A DNA stretch of 56,941 nucleotides, taken from positions 1 to 56,941 of the forward strand of contig JACPRC010000046.1 of the NCBI GenBank assembly GCA_016190175.1. The letters are read 5' to 3'. This DNA comes from Planctomycetota bacterium (GTDB taxonomy: Bacteria > Planctomycetota > MHYJ01 > JACPRB01). Shown here in pieces: positions 25,076 through 33,997 of this stretch (its first letter is position 1; each line of letters starts with the position of its first letter). The translations under genes were made by a program, and so were the position numbers. A model generated the notes under the pieces. It was not told the DNA's origin, made no database searches, and was given only the letters and a program-made list of their open reading frames with translations.

Positions 25076-26110
25076 GTGTCCACCTACTACGCCGTCGTCA
25101 TGGCCGGGGGCGGAGGCACCCGCTTCTGGCCCCTGTCGCGCCAGGCCCGCCCCAAGCAGCTCCTCCCCATCCTCGGCGAAACCTCGATGCTTCATCAGAC
25201 GGTCGAGCGGCTCCTCCCGCTCTTCCCCGCCGAACGGGTCTACGTCATCACGGGCCGGGCCCACGCCGACGACGCCCGCGACGACCTCGAGATGCTCCCG
25301 CCCGAGAACGTCATCGACGAGCCGGCCGGGCGCGACACCGCCCCCTGCGTCGGCCTCGCCGCGGCGTTCCTGGAGTGGCGCGACCCGGGCGCCACGTTCT
25401 GCGCGCTCCCGGCGGACCACTTCATCGGCGACCGGGACAAGTTCCTTGCGGCCCTCCGCGCCGCCTTCGAGGAGGCGCAGTCCGGCGCCCTCGTCACCTT
25501 CGGCGTGAAGCCCCGCCATGCCGCAACGGGGTACGGGTACCTGGAGTGCGAGGGGAAGCGCGTGAGACGCTTCTGCGAAAAGCCCGACGCGGCGACCGCG
25601 AGGAAGTTCGTGGAAAGCGGGCGCCACTTCTGGAACAGCGGCATATTCGTCTGGAGGGCCGCGGCGATCCTCGAGGAGTTCCGGCGCCATCTGCCGGGGC
25701 ATCACGCGATCCTCTCGACGATCGCGGAGGCGTTCGGCACGAGCCGCCTCCCCGAGACGCTTGCCCTGGAGTTCCCGAAGATGCCGCGGATCTCCATCGA
25801 CTACGGCGTCATGGAGAAGGCCGCCGACGTCGTCATGATCGAGACGGACTTCGACTGGGACGACGTGGGCTCGTGGCGGGCCGCGGCCGCGCGCCGCCCG
25901 ACCCCGACCGAGGGACTGACGGAATGCGTGGACAGCCCGGACTGCCTCGTGCTCTCGACGGACGACCACCTCGTCGCGACCCTCGGAGTCGAAGGGCTCG
26001 TCGTCGTCCACACGCCCGACGCGACGCTCGTGGCGCGCAAGGACCGCTCCGAGGAGCTCAAGAGACTCGTCGAGCGGCTCAAGGCACGCGGTCTCGAGAA
26101 GCTCCTGTGA
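25076..26110 (+). CDS. manC: Mannose-1-phosphate guanylyltransferase
   Basis: 344 residues. It makes GDP-mannose from mannose-1-phosphate and GTP for glycan synthesis in the cytoplasm. Diagnostic motifs: the nucleotide-binding start VMAGGGGTRFWPLSRQARPK (8-27), DEPAGRDTAPC, LPADHFIGD, FGVKPRHAATGYGYLE, FCEKPD, FWNSGIFVW and ISIDYGVMEKA. It is the single-domain nucleotidyltransferase type, without the C-terminal isomerase domain of bifunctional forms. It begins at GTG 25076, just after a strong promoter, without a Shine-Dalgarno. It heads an operon with ruvX and a penicillin acylase-like gene, both joined by 4-bp stop-start overlaps. Confidence 0.93.
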   Translation: MSTYYAVVMAGGGGTRFWPLSRQARPKQLLPILGETSMLHQTVERLLPLFPAERVYVITGRAHADDARDDLEMLPPENVIDEPAGRDTAPCVGLAAAFLEWRDPGATFCALPADHFIGDRDKFLAALRAAFEEAQSGALVTFGVKPRHAATGYGYLECEGKRVRRFCEKPDAATARKFVESGRHFWNSGIFVWRAAAILEEFRRHLPGHHAILSTIAEAFGTSRLPETLALEFPKMPRISIDYGVMEKAADVVMIETDFDWDDVGSWRAAAARRPTPTEGLTECVDSPDCLVLSTDDHLVATLGVEGLVVVHTPDATLVARKDRSEELKRLVERLKARGLEKLL

Positions 26111-26523
26111 GAATCGTCGCCATCGACTTCGGCACGAAGCGCGTCGGGCTCGCCATCAGCGACCCGGACGAGAAGCTGGCGCTCGCGCTGCCGATGTACG
26201 AGTGGCAGGAGGACGGGAACGACGCGGCGCGCCTCGCGGGGATCGCGGAGGAGGCGGGGGCGCAGGAGATCGTCGTGGGGCTCCCGATCAACATGGACGA
26301 CACGATCGGCCCGAGCGCGAAACGCGTCCTCTCCTTCGTCGAGGAGCTGCGGCAGTTCGCGGGCGTGCCGGTGGAGACGTGGGACGAACGCCTCTCGAGC
26401 GAGGAGGCGAGGGCGCGGCTCAGGGACGTGGAGTTGAGCCGCCGCCGGAAACGGGAACACACGAACACGGTGGCGGCGCAGGTCATCCTCGAAGGCTATC
26501 TTCAGGCCCGGAGGACGCGATGA
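26107..26523 (+). CDS. ruvX: YqgF/RuvX Holliday-junction resolvase-like protein
   Basis: 138 residues of the RNase H-like YqgF family. Members are described as putative Holliday-junction resolvases and as 16S rRNA 5'-end processing nucleases. Motifs: IVAIDFGTKRVGLAISD with the first catalytic aspartate, EIVVGLPINMDDTIGP, VETWDERLSSEEA and the late histidine/asparagine block EHTNTVAAQVILEGYL. The GTG start overlaps the manC stop (GTGA) and the stop overlaps the next ATG (ATGA), so the three genes are translationally coupled. Length is normal for the family. Confidence 0.92.
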   Translation: MRIVAIDFGTKRVGLAISDPDEKLALALPMYEWQEDGNDAARLAGIAEEAGAQEIVVGLPINMDDTIGPSAKRVLSFVEELRQFAGVPVETWDERLSSEEARARLRDVELSRRRKREHTNTVAAQVILEGYLQARRTR

Positions 26524-28862
26524 ACCTCATCCTGCTCGCGGCGCTGGCCCTTGACGCGGGGCTGCGGCCCGAAGGGCCGCCGCCGCTATCGCGGCCGGTC
26601 CCGCTTTGCGGGACTGCCCCGTGTCTAGGGCTGGCGTTCCAGGACGACGGCTGGTCGAAACTGCAGGCGGGCGGGGAGACCGTCGAGGTCTACCGCGACG
26701 CGTACGGGGTCCCGCACATCTTCGCCCCGGGCGCGGCGTCCGCGTTCTGGGCCGAAGGGTACACGGAGGCGCAGGACCGCTGGCGCCAGATGGAGAAGTT
26801 CCGCCGCGCGGCGCGGGGCGAGGGGGCGGAGCTGATCGGGCGCGAGTCCTTCGCGAGCGACGTGGACGTCCGCCGCCACGGATACACGGAGGAGGAGCGG
26901 CGGAAGATGCTGGAGGCGGCGAGCCCCCGCACGCGGGAGATCCTGACGGCCTACGCGGCGGGCGTGAACGCGTGGCTCAAGGAACGAGGCGTCGAGGCGC
27001 GCCCGTGGGGCGAGACGGACTGCGTCGCCATCGGCGTCGCGATGGCACGCCGCTTCGGCGAGGCGGGCGACGTGGAACTCCAGATCCAGGAGGTCTACTC
27101 CTTCCTGGAGAAGAAACTCGGCGTCGAGAAGGCGCGGCAGATCCTCCGCGACATCCTCCGCGACAGCGATCCGACGGCCCCCACGACGTTGAACGATCAC
27201 GAGCGGGGCGGCGGCAAGGAGGGCGGCTTCCTGCGCCCCCCCGCCCTCCGTAGCCCGGCCTGTCCGCCGAAGCTCGAAGAGCGAAGGCGGAAGGGCGAAG
27301 GAGGGGGCACACCGATGGAAGGGTATGCCGACCACCGCCGCTTCCTCGACGACGCCCGCCGCGGGCGCGACGCACTCGGCTGGCCCGCGTACTTCGGTTC
27401 GAATGCGTGGGTCGTCGCGCCGTCGAAGTCGAAGTCGGGCCGCGCCATGCTCTACGGCGGACCCATGATGGGCTTCCGCGCGCCGTCGATCTGCAACGAG
27501 ATCCACATCGAGGCCGGCGACCTCAAGGTCGGCGGGATGAGCTTCCCGGGCGTCCCCGGCGTCATGATCGGCTTCAACGACCGCCTCGCGTGGACGACGA
27601 CCTCGGGCGGGGCGGACCTCGTGGACGTGTACGCGCTGACGCTGAACGAAAAGGGCGAGTATCAGTACAAGGGCGAATGGCGCGCGTTCGAGGCGATCGA
27701 GCAGGAGATCGCGATCCGGGACGAAGAGCCGGTCAAGACCCGGATCCTCCGCTCGGTCCATGGCCCGATCACGGGGAAGATCGACGAGAAGAACCGCCGC
27801 GCGTACTCCCTGCGTTACTCGTTCTGGATGCAGGAGCACCTCACGATCGAGGCGGTCCTCGACATGAACTTCGCGAAGGACGTGAAGGAGTTCGAGGCCG
27901 CCGCGAGGAAGATCGTGACGAGCCACAACTTCTTTGTCGCGGACCGCGAGGGGAACATCGGCTTCTGGTACTGCGGCGCCCATCCGAAGCGGAAGAAGGA
28001 GCACGACCCGCGCTTCCCGCAGCCCGGGGACGGCTCGATGGACTGGGAGGGGATCCTGTCGCCGGACGAATGGCCGCAGGCGGTCAACCCGAAGCACGGC
28101 TTCTTCGCGAACTGGAACAACAAACCCGCGCGAAGCTGGGAACCGAGCGGGTTCGGGACGATCTTCTGGGGCAAGCGCATCATCGACGACATCGAGTCGC
28201 GCGGGAAGCTGGGGTTCGACGAGTTCCAGGCGATCGCGCGGCGGACGGCGTACCACAGCTTCCTCTTCGACTACTTCGGCCCGTTCCTCCTCGAAGCGGC
28301 GAGGGGCTCGACGGCCCCGGACGCGAAGAAGGCGGTCGAGGCGCTCTCGAAATGGGACGGGCAGGAGGCCGAGGGGGACCCGCGTCCCGTCCTCGTCGAA
28401 CGCTGGTGCCAGGAGATGATGCGCCGCGTCTTCGGCCCCTATTTCGATGCGACGATCCTTGCGAACCGGGAGGTCCAGAAGTACCTGATGGACCCGCTCC
28501 TCTACCTGCTCTTGGGCGACAAGAGCGCGGTGAAGCTGAACTTCGACTGGGCGCAGGGGCGCGACCTGAAGAAGCTCGCGCGCGAGGCGTTCGACGAGAC
28601 GATCAGGGCGGGCTGGGGGAAGATGGCGTGGAAGTCCCCGACGGTCGGCTTCGGCGGCGTCTTCACGGGGGTGAAGAGCAAGGACGGCCGCGGCACCTTC
28701 CAGATGACCGTCGAGATGGGGCCCGACGGTCCGCGCGCGGAGACGCTCGCGGCGCCGGGCCAGTCGGAGAGCCGCGAGTCGAAGCACTTCCGCGACCAGC
28801 TCGAGATGTTCGAGAAGTGGACGTACAAGAAGTTCCCGTGGAAGCGGGAGGAGATGAAGTAG
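26520..28862 (+). CDS. Penicillin acylase family N-terminal-nucleophile hydrolase
   Basis: 780 residues with a short signal-like N-terminus. Ntn-hydrolases of this family cleave themselves so that a serine becomes the N-terminus of the beta chain and acts as the nucleophile; here it is S294 in YFGSNAWVVAPS. The alpha-chain entry VYRDAYGVPHIFAPG, the channel motif SFPGVPGVMIGFNDRLAWTTT, the NFFVADREGNIGFWYCG strand and the GFFANWNNKPA block match the family. Known substrates are amides, including beta-lactams and acyl-homoserine lactones; this one is not predictable. Residues about 244-257, in the spacer before the nucleophile, are encoded by a dispersed repeat inserted in frame. Periplasmic location is inferred. 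Confidence 0.88.
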   Translation: MNLILLAALALDAGLRPEGPPPLSRPVPLCGTAPCLGLAFQDDGWSKLQAGGETVEVYRDAYGVPHIFAPGAASAFWAEGYTEAQDRWRQMEKFRRAARGEGAELIGRESFASDVDVRRHGYTEEERRKMLEAASPRTREILTAYAAGVNAWLKERGVEARPWGETDCVAIGVAMARRFGEAGDVELQIQEVYSFLEKKLGVEKARQILRDILRDSDPTAPTTLNDHERGGGKEGGFLRPPALRSPACPPKLEERRRKGEGGGTPMEGYADHRRFLDDARRGRDALGWPAYFGSNAWVVAPSKSKSGRAMLYGGPMMGFRAPSICNEIHIEAGDLKVGGMSFPGVPGVMIGFNDRLAWTTTSGGADLVDVYALTLNEKGEYQYKGEWRAFEAIEQEIAIRDEEPVKTRILRSVHGPITGKIDEKNRRAYSLRYSFWMQEHLTIEAVLDMNFAKDVKEFEAAARKIVTSHNFFVADREGNIGFWYCGAHPKRKKEHDPRFPQPGDGSMDWEGILSPDEWPQAVNPKHGFFANWNNKPARSWEPSGFGTIFWGKRIIDDIESRGKLGFDEFQAIARRTAYHSFLFDYFGPFLLEAARGSTAPDAKKAVEALSKWDGQEAEGDPRPVLVERWCQEMMRRVFGPYFDATILANREVQKYLMDPLLYLLLGDKSAVKLNFDWAQGRDLKKLAREAFDETIRAGWGKMAWKSPTVGFGGVFTGVKSKDGRGTFQMTVEMGPDGPRAETLAAPGQSESRESKHFRDQLEMFEKWTYKKFPWKREEMK
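27249..27291 (+). repeat. Dispersed repeat inserted in frame in the acylase gene
   Basis: A 43-bp GC-rich block whose core (CGCCGAAGCTCGAAGAGCG and then AAGGCGG) reappears, slightly changed, in the intergenic hairpin near 32210 and at 32300-32318. It translates as a proline/arginine/lysine/glutamate-rich insert within the linker of the penicillin acylase protein. Confidence 0.55.
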
Positions 28863-28936
28863 TGCCGAGAGATCGTGTGCGCTCACTGGGGCAACCGGCC
28901 TTGGGCCATGTCGGGAGCGGCCCGTCCCTTCGCTCG

Positions 28937-29014
28937 GGAATCGAGAATCGAGAATCAAGAATCTCAACCTGCGGCACGGGTGATGCTGATTCTCGATTCG
29001 TGATTCTTGATTCC
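28937..29014. repeat. Inverted pair of 7-bp tandem repeats
   Basis: The left arm (28937-28963) is built from heptamers of the form AATCNNG. The right arm (28988-29014) is its inverted counterpart (ATTCTCG, ATTCGTG, ATTCTTG). The arms match at 23 of 27 positions around a 24-nt loop, between two co-directional genes. It may act as a terminator-like hairpin, though no T run follows. Confidence 0.6.
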
Positions 29015-29076
29015 GGACGACCCGTAGCATCCTCGCCCGGGTGTGCGCTCCCGACAGACGCGCACGCTCTGAGCGG

Positions 29077-32000
29077 ATGCCGGAAATGATCGCACGACTC
29101 CTCGCCGTCCGGCCCGGCGAGGGGCGCACCTTCCTCCGCCTCGCCCTGCATTTTTTCCTCATCCTCGCCGGGACGACTTTCTACCTCGTCTCCGCGGAGG
29201 GGCTCTTCATCGCTTCGTACCCGCCGCGGATGCTGCCGTACGTCTATCTGGGCGGGGCGGTCCTGGGATCTCTCGCCGCGCTGGCACAGGAGCGTCTGCG
29301 GCCGCGCCTCGGCGGGGGCGCCGTGGCGGTCGGGCTCGCCGCCCTGCTCCTTGCGCTGCGTGCGGCGCTCTGGCTCCGGGCCGACGTCGGTCCCTTCCTC
29401 TTCCTGCTCGCGGCGCCGGCCTTCGGCATCGTGCTCGGGATCGAGAACGCGATCCTCGTCCAGGCGGCGCTCGATCCGCGCGCGGCGAGGAGGCTCCTCC
29501 CGGGAATCGGGGCGATCGGAGGGGTCGGACCCGTCGCGGCGGGCCTCCTCGTCGGCGCGCTCTCGCCGAAGCTGGGGGCGCCGGAGATGGCCTGGCCGGC
29601 CGCGGCCTGCATCCTGATCTCCATCGCCTGCCTCGGGGGCGCGAAGGCGCCGCGCACGGATTCGCGGCGCGGCGAGCGGGGCGGCTCGCTCCTGCGCCAC
29701 CGCTTCGCGCTCCTTCTCCTCTCGATCGTCTTCGCCGCGGGCGTGCTGGCGACGCTCACGCGCTTCCAACTCGGAATCTCGCTGAAGGCGTCGGTGGCGC
29801 CGGAGCGGATCGCGTCGTACCTGGGTCTGCTGAACGCGGCCCTGAGCGCCGCGGCGGTCCTGTTCCAGCTCGCGCTGGCGCGGTGGCTGATCTCGAGGCT
29901 CGGGGTGGGGGCCACGATGGCCGTCTACCCGGCGGCGCTGGCGGGCGCGGGGGCGTTCCTCGTCGCCGCGCCGGGCGTCATCGCCTCCATGGCCGCCGCC
30001 GGGGTCGAACGCCTCCTCCGCCAGAACCTCCTCCGGCCGATCCTCCAGGTCGCCGTCATGCCCCTGCCCGACACGGTGCGCACCCGGACCGTCACGGCCG
30101 TGCGCGGCTGGCTGGAGCCCCTGGCCATCAGCGCGACGTCCCTGGGGATCATGGCGGCGGGCGGGTGGCGCGGCCTTGCGTGGCTGATCCCCGCCGCAGG
30201 CGCGGCGGCGCTCGTCGCGGCCCTCACCGCGCGCGGGGCGTACGCCCGCGAGGTGACGTCCGCACTCCACGCGCGCCGCCTGAAGATCGGGGAGGATCCG
30301 GACCAGCCGCCGGACCTCGAGGCGCGCGTGCGGAACCTCCTGCACGAACAGGTCGGCAGCGAACTGCCGGTACGCACCACGCTCGCCCTTCAACTGCTTG
30401 CGGGCCGGTGCACCCGTGAGACGGTGGATCGCATCCGCGCGGCGTGGGGACGGTGGGACGCCGGACTCCGGGTCGAGGCCATCCGCGCGCTCGGCGAAGA
30501 TCCCGTGCCGGAGGCGGTCGAATTCCTGCGCTCGCTCCCCGCGACGGAGCCGGCGCAGGTTCGCGCCGGGCTCCTTCGCGCCCGCGCGTGGGAGATCCCC
30601 GAGGACGAACTCCTGCGGCTCCTGGCCGATCCCGCCCTCGGTGTAGGCCGCGAGGCGATGGCGCGCCTGATCCGCTCCGGCCGCGCGAGACCGGTCCTGG
30701 AGGAATGGATTCGATCGGGCCGCGCCGACCTGCACGCGGCGGCGGCGTACGCGATCGGCTTCTCCGACGACGACTCGCTCCGCGCCGAACTGCCGAAGCT
30801 CGCCACCCTCGCGCCCGCGGAGGCGATCCGCGCGTCGGCGCAACGCCCCTCCCCTTCGCTCGCGGAGACGTGCGTCCGCGCGCTTCCGGACGAGCGGGCG
30901 TTCGCCGCGGCACGAGAGACGCTCGTCGCGCTCGGGCCGGCCGCGCGGCCCGCGCTCCTGGCCGCGGTGCGCGATCCGGCGCGATCCGCCCCCGCCATCC
31001 AGGTGCTCGGCGAGATGCGCGACCCGGCGCTCCTGGAGTTCCTGTCCGACCCGGACGAGGAGATCCGCTACCGCTCCGCGAAGGCCCTCGCCGCGCGGGG
31101 GCTGGAATCGGATGGGGAGCGCGAGGTCGTCCGTGCCGCAATGGAGGCGGAGCTTGCGGCGCTCGATTCCGTGCCCACCGAGGACTTCGACTGGGCCGCG
31201 GAGCGCGTCTTCGTCCTCCTGTCGCTCCTCCAGCCGGGGCCGCCCTTCCGCCGGATCTACCTCTCCTACGTCTCCTGCGATTCGAAGCAGCGGGGGTTCG
31301 CGCTCGAAGCGCTCGAGGAGGCCGTGGAGTCCGACTGGCGCCGCCGCATCCTCCCGCGGCTGGAGGAGCGTTCGAGCCGGGTCGTCGAACCTCCCCGCGG
31401 GCGGGAAGATCTCGCCGCACGGCTCAAGGCCACGTCCCTCTTCCGCGACTGGCGGCTCCGGGACCTCGAGATCCTCGCGCAGGCGCCCGCGGAGCCGGGT
31501 CCGTGGATCGTCTTCCGCGACGGCGAGCCGCTCGACCTCGAGGCGACGATCGTGGGGCGCGCGTCCCATCCGCCGTCGGAGGGAGCGGTGCCTCTGGCCT
31601 CCGTCTACCGGACGATCTCCGCGCGCCGCCGGTGCGGTCCGCTCTGGCTGCGGGCCCTCGCGCTCCGGGCGTCCCCGAAGCGGGAGGAGGTCATCGAGGT
31701 TTCGAGGAGCTATCATTCCCTGGCGTCCCGGTCGACGGGCGACGCCGTCTCCGAATCCGCGGACGCCTCCGTGTGGCAGAGGCTCTTCCTCCTGCGCGGC
31801 GTCCCGCTCTTCTCCGGTCTCTCGCCCGACTGGCTCCGGCTCATCGCGGAGATCGCGCGGCCCGTCTCGGCGGCGGAGGGGGAGATCGTCGTCCGCGAGC
31901 GGCGACCCGGCCACCACTTCTATGTCGTCTGCTCGGGCTTCCTCGAAGTGGGCGCGGGCGGACGGCAGCTCGCGGTCCTCGGCGAGGGGGACGTGTTCGG

Positions 32001-32163
32001 GGAACTCGCGCTGCTTACCGGGGAGGCGCGCAGCGCCACGGTCCGGGCGATGAAGCGGAGCGAGATGCTCACCATCGAGCGGACGGATTTCCTCGACCTC
32101 GTGGAGACGCATCCGAGTCTCGTTTCGGCCCTGTCGGTGATGATTTCGAGGAGGACGACGTGA
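29077..32163 (+). CDS. ATP/ADP-translocase-like transporter with HEAT and cNMP-binding domains
   Basis: 1028 residues. The first 400 form about 12 membrane helices (LRLALHFFLILAGTTFYLV, YVYLGGAVLGSLAAL, FLFLLAAPAFGIVLGIENAI) in the style of Npt/TlcA nucleotide transporters of the major facilitator fold. A soluble HEAT-like region of about 400 residues follows (LRVEAIRALGEDPVPEAVEF, SAPAIQVLGEMRDPALLEFL, EIRYRSAKALAARG). The C-terminus is a cyclic-nucleotide-binding domain (LFSGLSPDWLRLIAEIA, then FGELALLTGEARSATVRA) with the phosphate-binding arginine in place. The architecture suggests a regulated membrane transporter or a non-transporting sensor. The start ATG 29077 has no obvious ribosome-binding site; ATG 29086 is also possible. 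Confidence 0.82.
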   Translation: MPEMIARLLAVRPGEGRTFLRLALHFFLILAGTTFYLVSAEGLFIASYPPRMLPYVYLGGAVLGSLAALAQERLRPRLGGGAVAVGLAALLLALRAALWLRADVGPFLFLLAAPAFGIVLGIENAILVQAALDPRAARRLLPGIGAIGGVGPVAAGLLVGALSPKLGAPEMAWPAAACILISIACLGGAKAPRTDSRRGERGGSLLRHRFALLLLSIVFAAGVLATLTRFQLGISLKASVAPERIASYLGLLNAALSAAAVLFQLALARWLISRLGVGATMAVYPAALAGAGAFLVAAPGVIASMAAAGVERLLRQNLLRPILQVAVMPLPDTVRTRTVTAVRGWLEPLAISATSLGIMAAGGWRGLAWLIPAAGAAALVAALTARGAYAREVTSALHARRLKIGEDPDQPPDLEARVRNLLHEQVGSELPVRTTLALQLLAGRCTRETVDRIRAAWGRWDAGLRVEAIRALGEDPVPEAVEFLRSLPATEPAQVRAGLLRARAWEIPEDELLRLLADPALGVGREAMARLIRSGRARPVLEEWIRSGRADLHAAAAYAIGFSDDDSLRAELPKLATLAPAEAIRASAQRPSPSLAETCVRALPDERAFAAARETLVALGPAARPALLAAVRDPARSAPAIQVLGEMRDPALLEFLSDPDEEIRYRSAKALAARGLESDGEREVVRAAMEAELAALDSVPTEDFDWAAERVFVLLSLLQPGPPFRRIYLSYVSCDSKQRGFALEALEEAVESDWRRRILPRLEERSSRVVEPPRGREDLAARLKATSLFRDWRLRDLEILAQAPAEPGPWIVFRDGEPLDLEATIVGRASHPPSEGAVPLASVYRTISARRRCGPLWLRALALRASPKREEVIEVSRSYHSLASRSTGDAVSESADASVWQRLFLLRGVPLFSGLSPDWLRLIAEIARPVSAAEGEIVVRERRPGHHFYVVCSGFLEVGAGGRQLAVLGEGDVFGELALLTGEARSATVRAMKRSEMLTIERTDFLDLVETHPSLVSALSVMISRRTT

Positions 32164-32205
32164 AGGTGGGTGTGCCGGGACTCTCGGCGAACGAAGACGG
32201 GGCTA

Positions 32206-32272
32206 TCACGCCGAAGCTCGACGAGCGGCGGAAAGGGGAGTCCGCCTCCGCGCCTTCGGCGCTTCGGCGTGA
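32206..32272. repeat. Intergenic nested hairpin
   Basis: A perfect 12-bp stem TCACGCCGAAGC (32206-32217) / GCTTCGGCGTGA (32261-32272) encloses a smaller stem GGCGGA/TCCGCC (32227-32246). It lies between the transporter and the acetyltransferase genes. The arm and loop share a core with the repeat inserted in the penicillin acylase gene. Confidence 0.6.
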
Positions 32273-32318
32273 CATCCGCCCTCGCGATCGCCTCGCTCCG
32301 CTCGGCGAGCGAAGGCGG

Positions 32319-32882
32319 ATGGAGGTGAAGGAACTGACGCCCGCGCTGTGGCCCGATCTCGAGCGGCTGTTCGGCCCCCGGGGCGCGTGCGGCGGCTGCT
32401 GGTGCATGTACTGGCGCCTGCCGGAAGGGAAGAAGTGGGAGGAGTTCAAGGGTGCGGCCGCCAAGCGGTGTTTCAAGCGCCTGGTCGCCGACGGAGCCGC
32501 GCGCGGCCTCCTCGCCTTCGCGGAGGGCGAGCCCGTCGGATGGTGCACGTTCGGGCCGCGCCCGGACTTCGCACGCCTGGATCGCGCGCCCAGCCTCGCA
32601 TGCGACGACGCGGACCGCGTGTGGTCGATCCCGTGCTTCTTCGTGAAGGGCGGCCATCGCGGGAAGGGCGTCGCGGGCGCGCTCCTCGGCGGGGCGTGCG
32701 CCGCGATGAAGCGCGCCGGGGCGCGCGTCGTCGAGGGCTACCCGGTGCGGGACTCGCGCGACGGGAAGCCGATCCCCGCCGCCTTCGCGTGGACGGGGAC
32801 GCTCTCCCTCTTCCGGCGCGCGGGGTTCCGGCCCGCGGGCCCGCGCGGGACGGGGAAGCGGCGGATGCGGAAGGTCCTGTGA
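32319..32882 (+). CDS. GNAT-family N-acetyltransferase
   Basis: 187 residues with a GNAT fold: LLAFAEGEPVGWCTFGPRP in the central strands, then IPCFFVKGGHRGKGVAGALL, where GGHRGKGVA is the acetyl-CoA pyrophosphate-binding loop, then the alpha/beta end GARVVEGYPV and LSLFRRAGFRP. The N-terminus is cysteine- and tryptophan-rich (GACGGCWCMYWRLPEGKKW), a feature of one subgroup of uncharacterised GNAT enzymes. The substrate is unknown. ATG 32319 follows a purine-rich GAAGGCGG that also belongs to the dispersed repeat. It converges on the methyltransferase gene, with 31 bp between the stop codons. Confidence 0.85.
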   Translation: MEVKELTPALWPDLERLFGPRGACGGCWCMYWRLPEGKKWEEFKGAAAKRCFKRLVADGAARGLLAFAEGEPVGWCTFGPRPDFARLDRAPSLACDDADRVWSIPCFFVKGGHRGKGVAGALLGGACAAMKRAGARVVEGYPVRDSRDGKPIPAAFAWTGTLSLFRRAGFRPAGPRGTGKRRMRKVL

Positions 32883-32913
32883 GCGCGGACGCGAACCGTC
32901 TCGTACCGGATGC

Positions 32914-33915
32914 CTAGCTCGCGAAGACGAGCGTCGACGGAGAGGGCGTCGGCACGAGGTCGATCGACGTGAACCCGGCCTCTGCGAGCCACCCGCGGTA
33001 GTCGGCCTTCCGCCACGTGAGCCCGTTCCGGGTCGCCAGGACCATCTGCGACGCGAAGAGCATGGCGAACGGATGACCGGTGCGATCGTCGTCGAGGATG
33101 AAGTCGTTGACGACGAGCGTGCCGCCCGGCTTCAGGGCCCTCCGGACCTTGCGGAAGAGCGCAACGTTGTCCGAGGGGGCCTCCTGGTGCGCGATGTGAG
33201 CGTAGATCGCGAAGTCGTACTTCGAGGACCCGAAATCGGTCAGGTGAAAATCTCCGTCGATCGCGGAGAAGCGGTCCGCGACGCCGAAGCCGCCGACGAA
33301 GCCGCGTGCGATCCTGTTGACGCCTGGCCAGTCGATCTGGACCCCCCTCGCCTGCCGGTTCGCGTCGAGCCAGACGGCGGACCAGACGCCCGAGCCGCCG
33401 CCGACGTCGAGCCACGAGACCGGTCCCGCCTTCGCGATGCCGAGCCGCTCGGAGGCGGCCTGCGCGATCGGATAGGAGAGCGCGGCGATGGCGGGCACGA
33501 GCGCGTGCCAGAAGGGGTTGTCAGCCATGTCGGTCGTGTTCGCCGTGGTCGGGGCGCCGGTCTTCACGGCGGCGGGGAGCTTCGCCCACTCTGCCAGACC
33601 GTCCGTCATCACCTCTGCCATGGCACCGAGATAGGAGGGTTTCCCCGGGACGAGAAACGCCGAAGCCTCGGGCGTGTTCGTGTACTTCCCTCCGGCAAGC
33701 CGGATCAGCCCGAAACCGGTCATGGCGTCGAGGACCGCCTGCGCGCCGCGCACGGAGATGCCCGTCTTCTGCGCGACTCCTTCGGCGGCGTCGCCGCCGC
33801 TCTCGAGCGCGGCGAACACCCCGTGGCGAGCGGCCGATCCGAGAGCCGCGGCGGCCCAGCCGCCCGTGATCAACTGAAGGACTCTCTCCGGACTCGGAGC
33901 GTTCGGTGCGCTCAT
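32914..33915 (-). CDS. O-methyltransferase-type SAM-dependent enzyme
   Basis: 333 residues. The first 100 form a winged-helix dimerisation domain (GWAAAALGSAARHGVFAALE, VRGAQAVLDAMTGFGLIRLA), as in plant-type O-methyltransferases and small-molecule methyltransferases. The catalytic half has the SAM motif WLDVGGGSGVWSAVWL, the acidic VQIDWPGV, GDFHLTDFGSSKYDFAIYAH and the late KPGGTLVVNDFILDDDR. The start ATG 33915 follows AGGGGAGGA. It stands alone between the convergent acetyltransferase and the RND operon, in the same direction as the latter. The acceptor molecule is not predictable. Confidence 0.85.
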   Translation of the reverse strand: MSAPNAPSPERVLQLITGGWAAAALGSAARHGVFAALESGGDAAEGVAQKTGISVRGAQAVLDAMTGFGLIRLAGGKYTNTPEASAFLVPGKPSYLGAMAEVMTDGLAEWAKLPAAVKTGAPTTANTTDMADNPFWHALVPAIAALSYPIAQAASERLGIAKAGPVSWLDVGGGSGVWSAVWLDANRQARGVQIDWPGVNRIARGFVGGFGVADRFSAIDGDFHLTDFGSSKYDFAIYAHIAHQEAPSDNVALFRKVRRALKPGGTLVVNDFILDDDRTGHPFAMLFASQMVLATRNGLTWRKADYRGWLAEAGFTSIDLVPTPSPSTLVFAS

Positions 33916-33997
33916 GCCTTCCTCCCCTTCGGAAAGGGCGGGATTCTATCGGACCGGCACCGGTTCCGGCAAGAAGATCGCGACGGGCGGGGACGCA

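Noticed and set aside
28663-32112. Long minus-strand frame opposite the translocase-like gene
   Set aside because: Low-complexity Arg/Glu/Gly/Pro content and no start signal. The plus-strand gene has clear domains.
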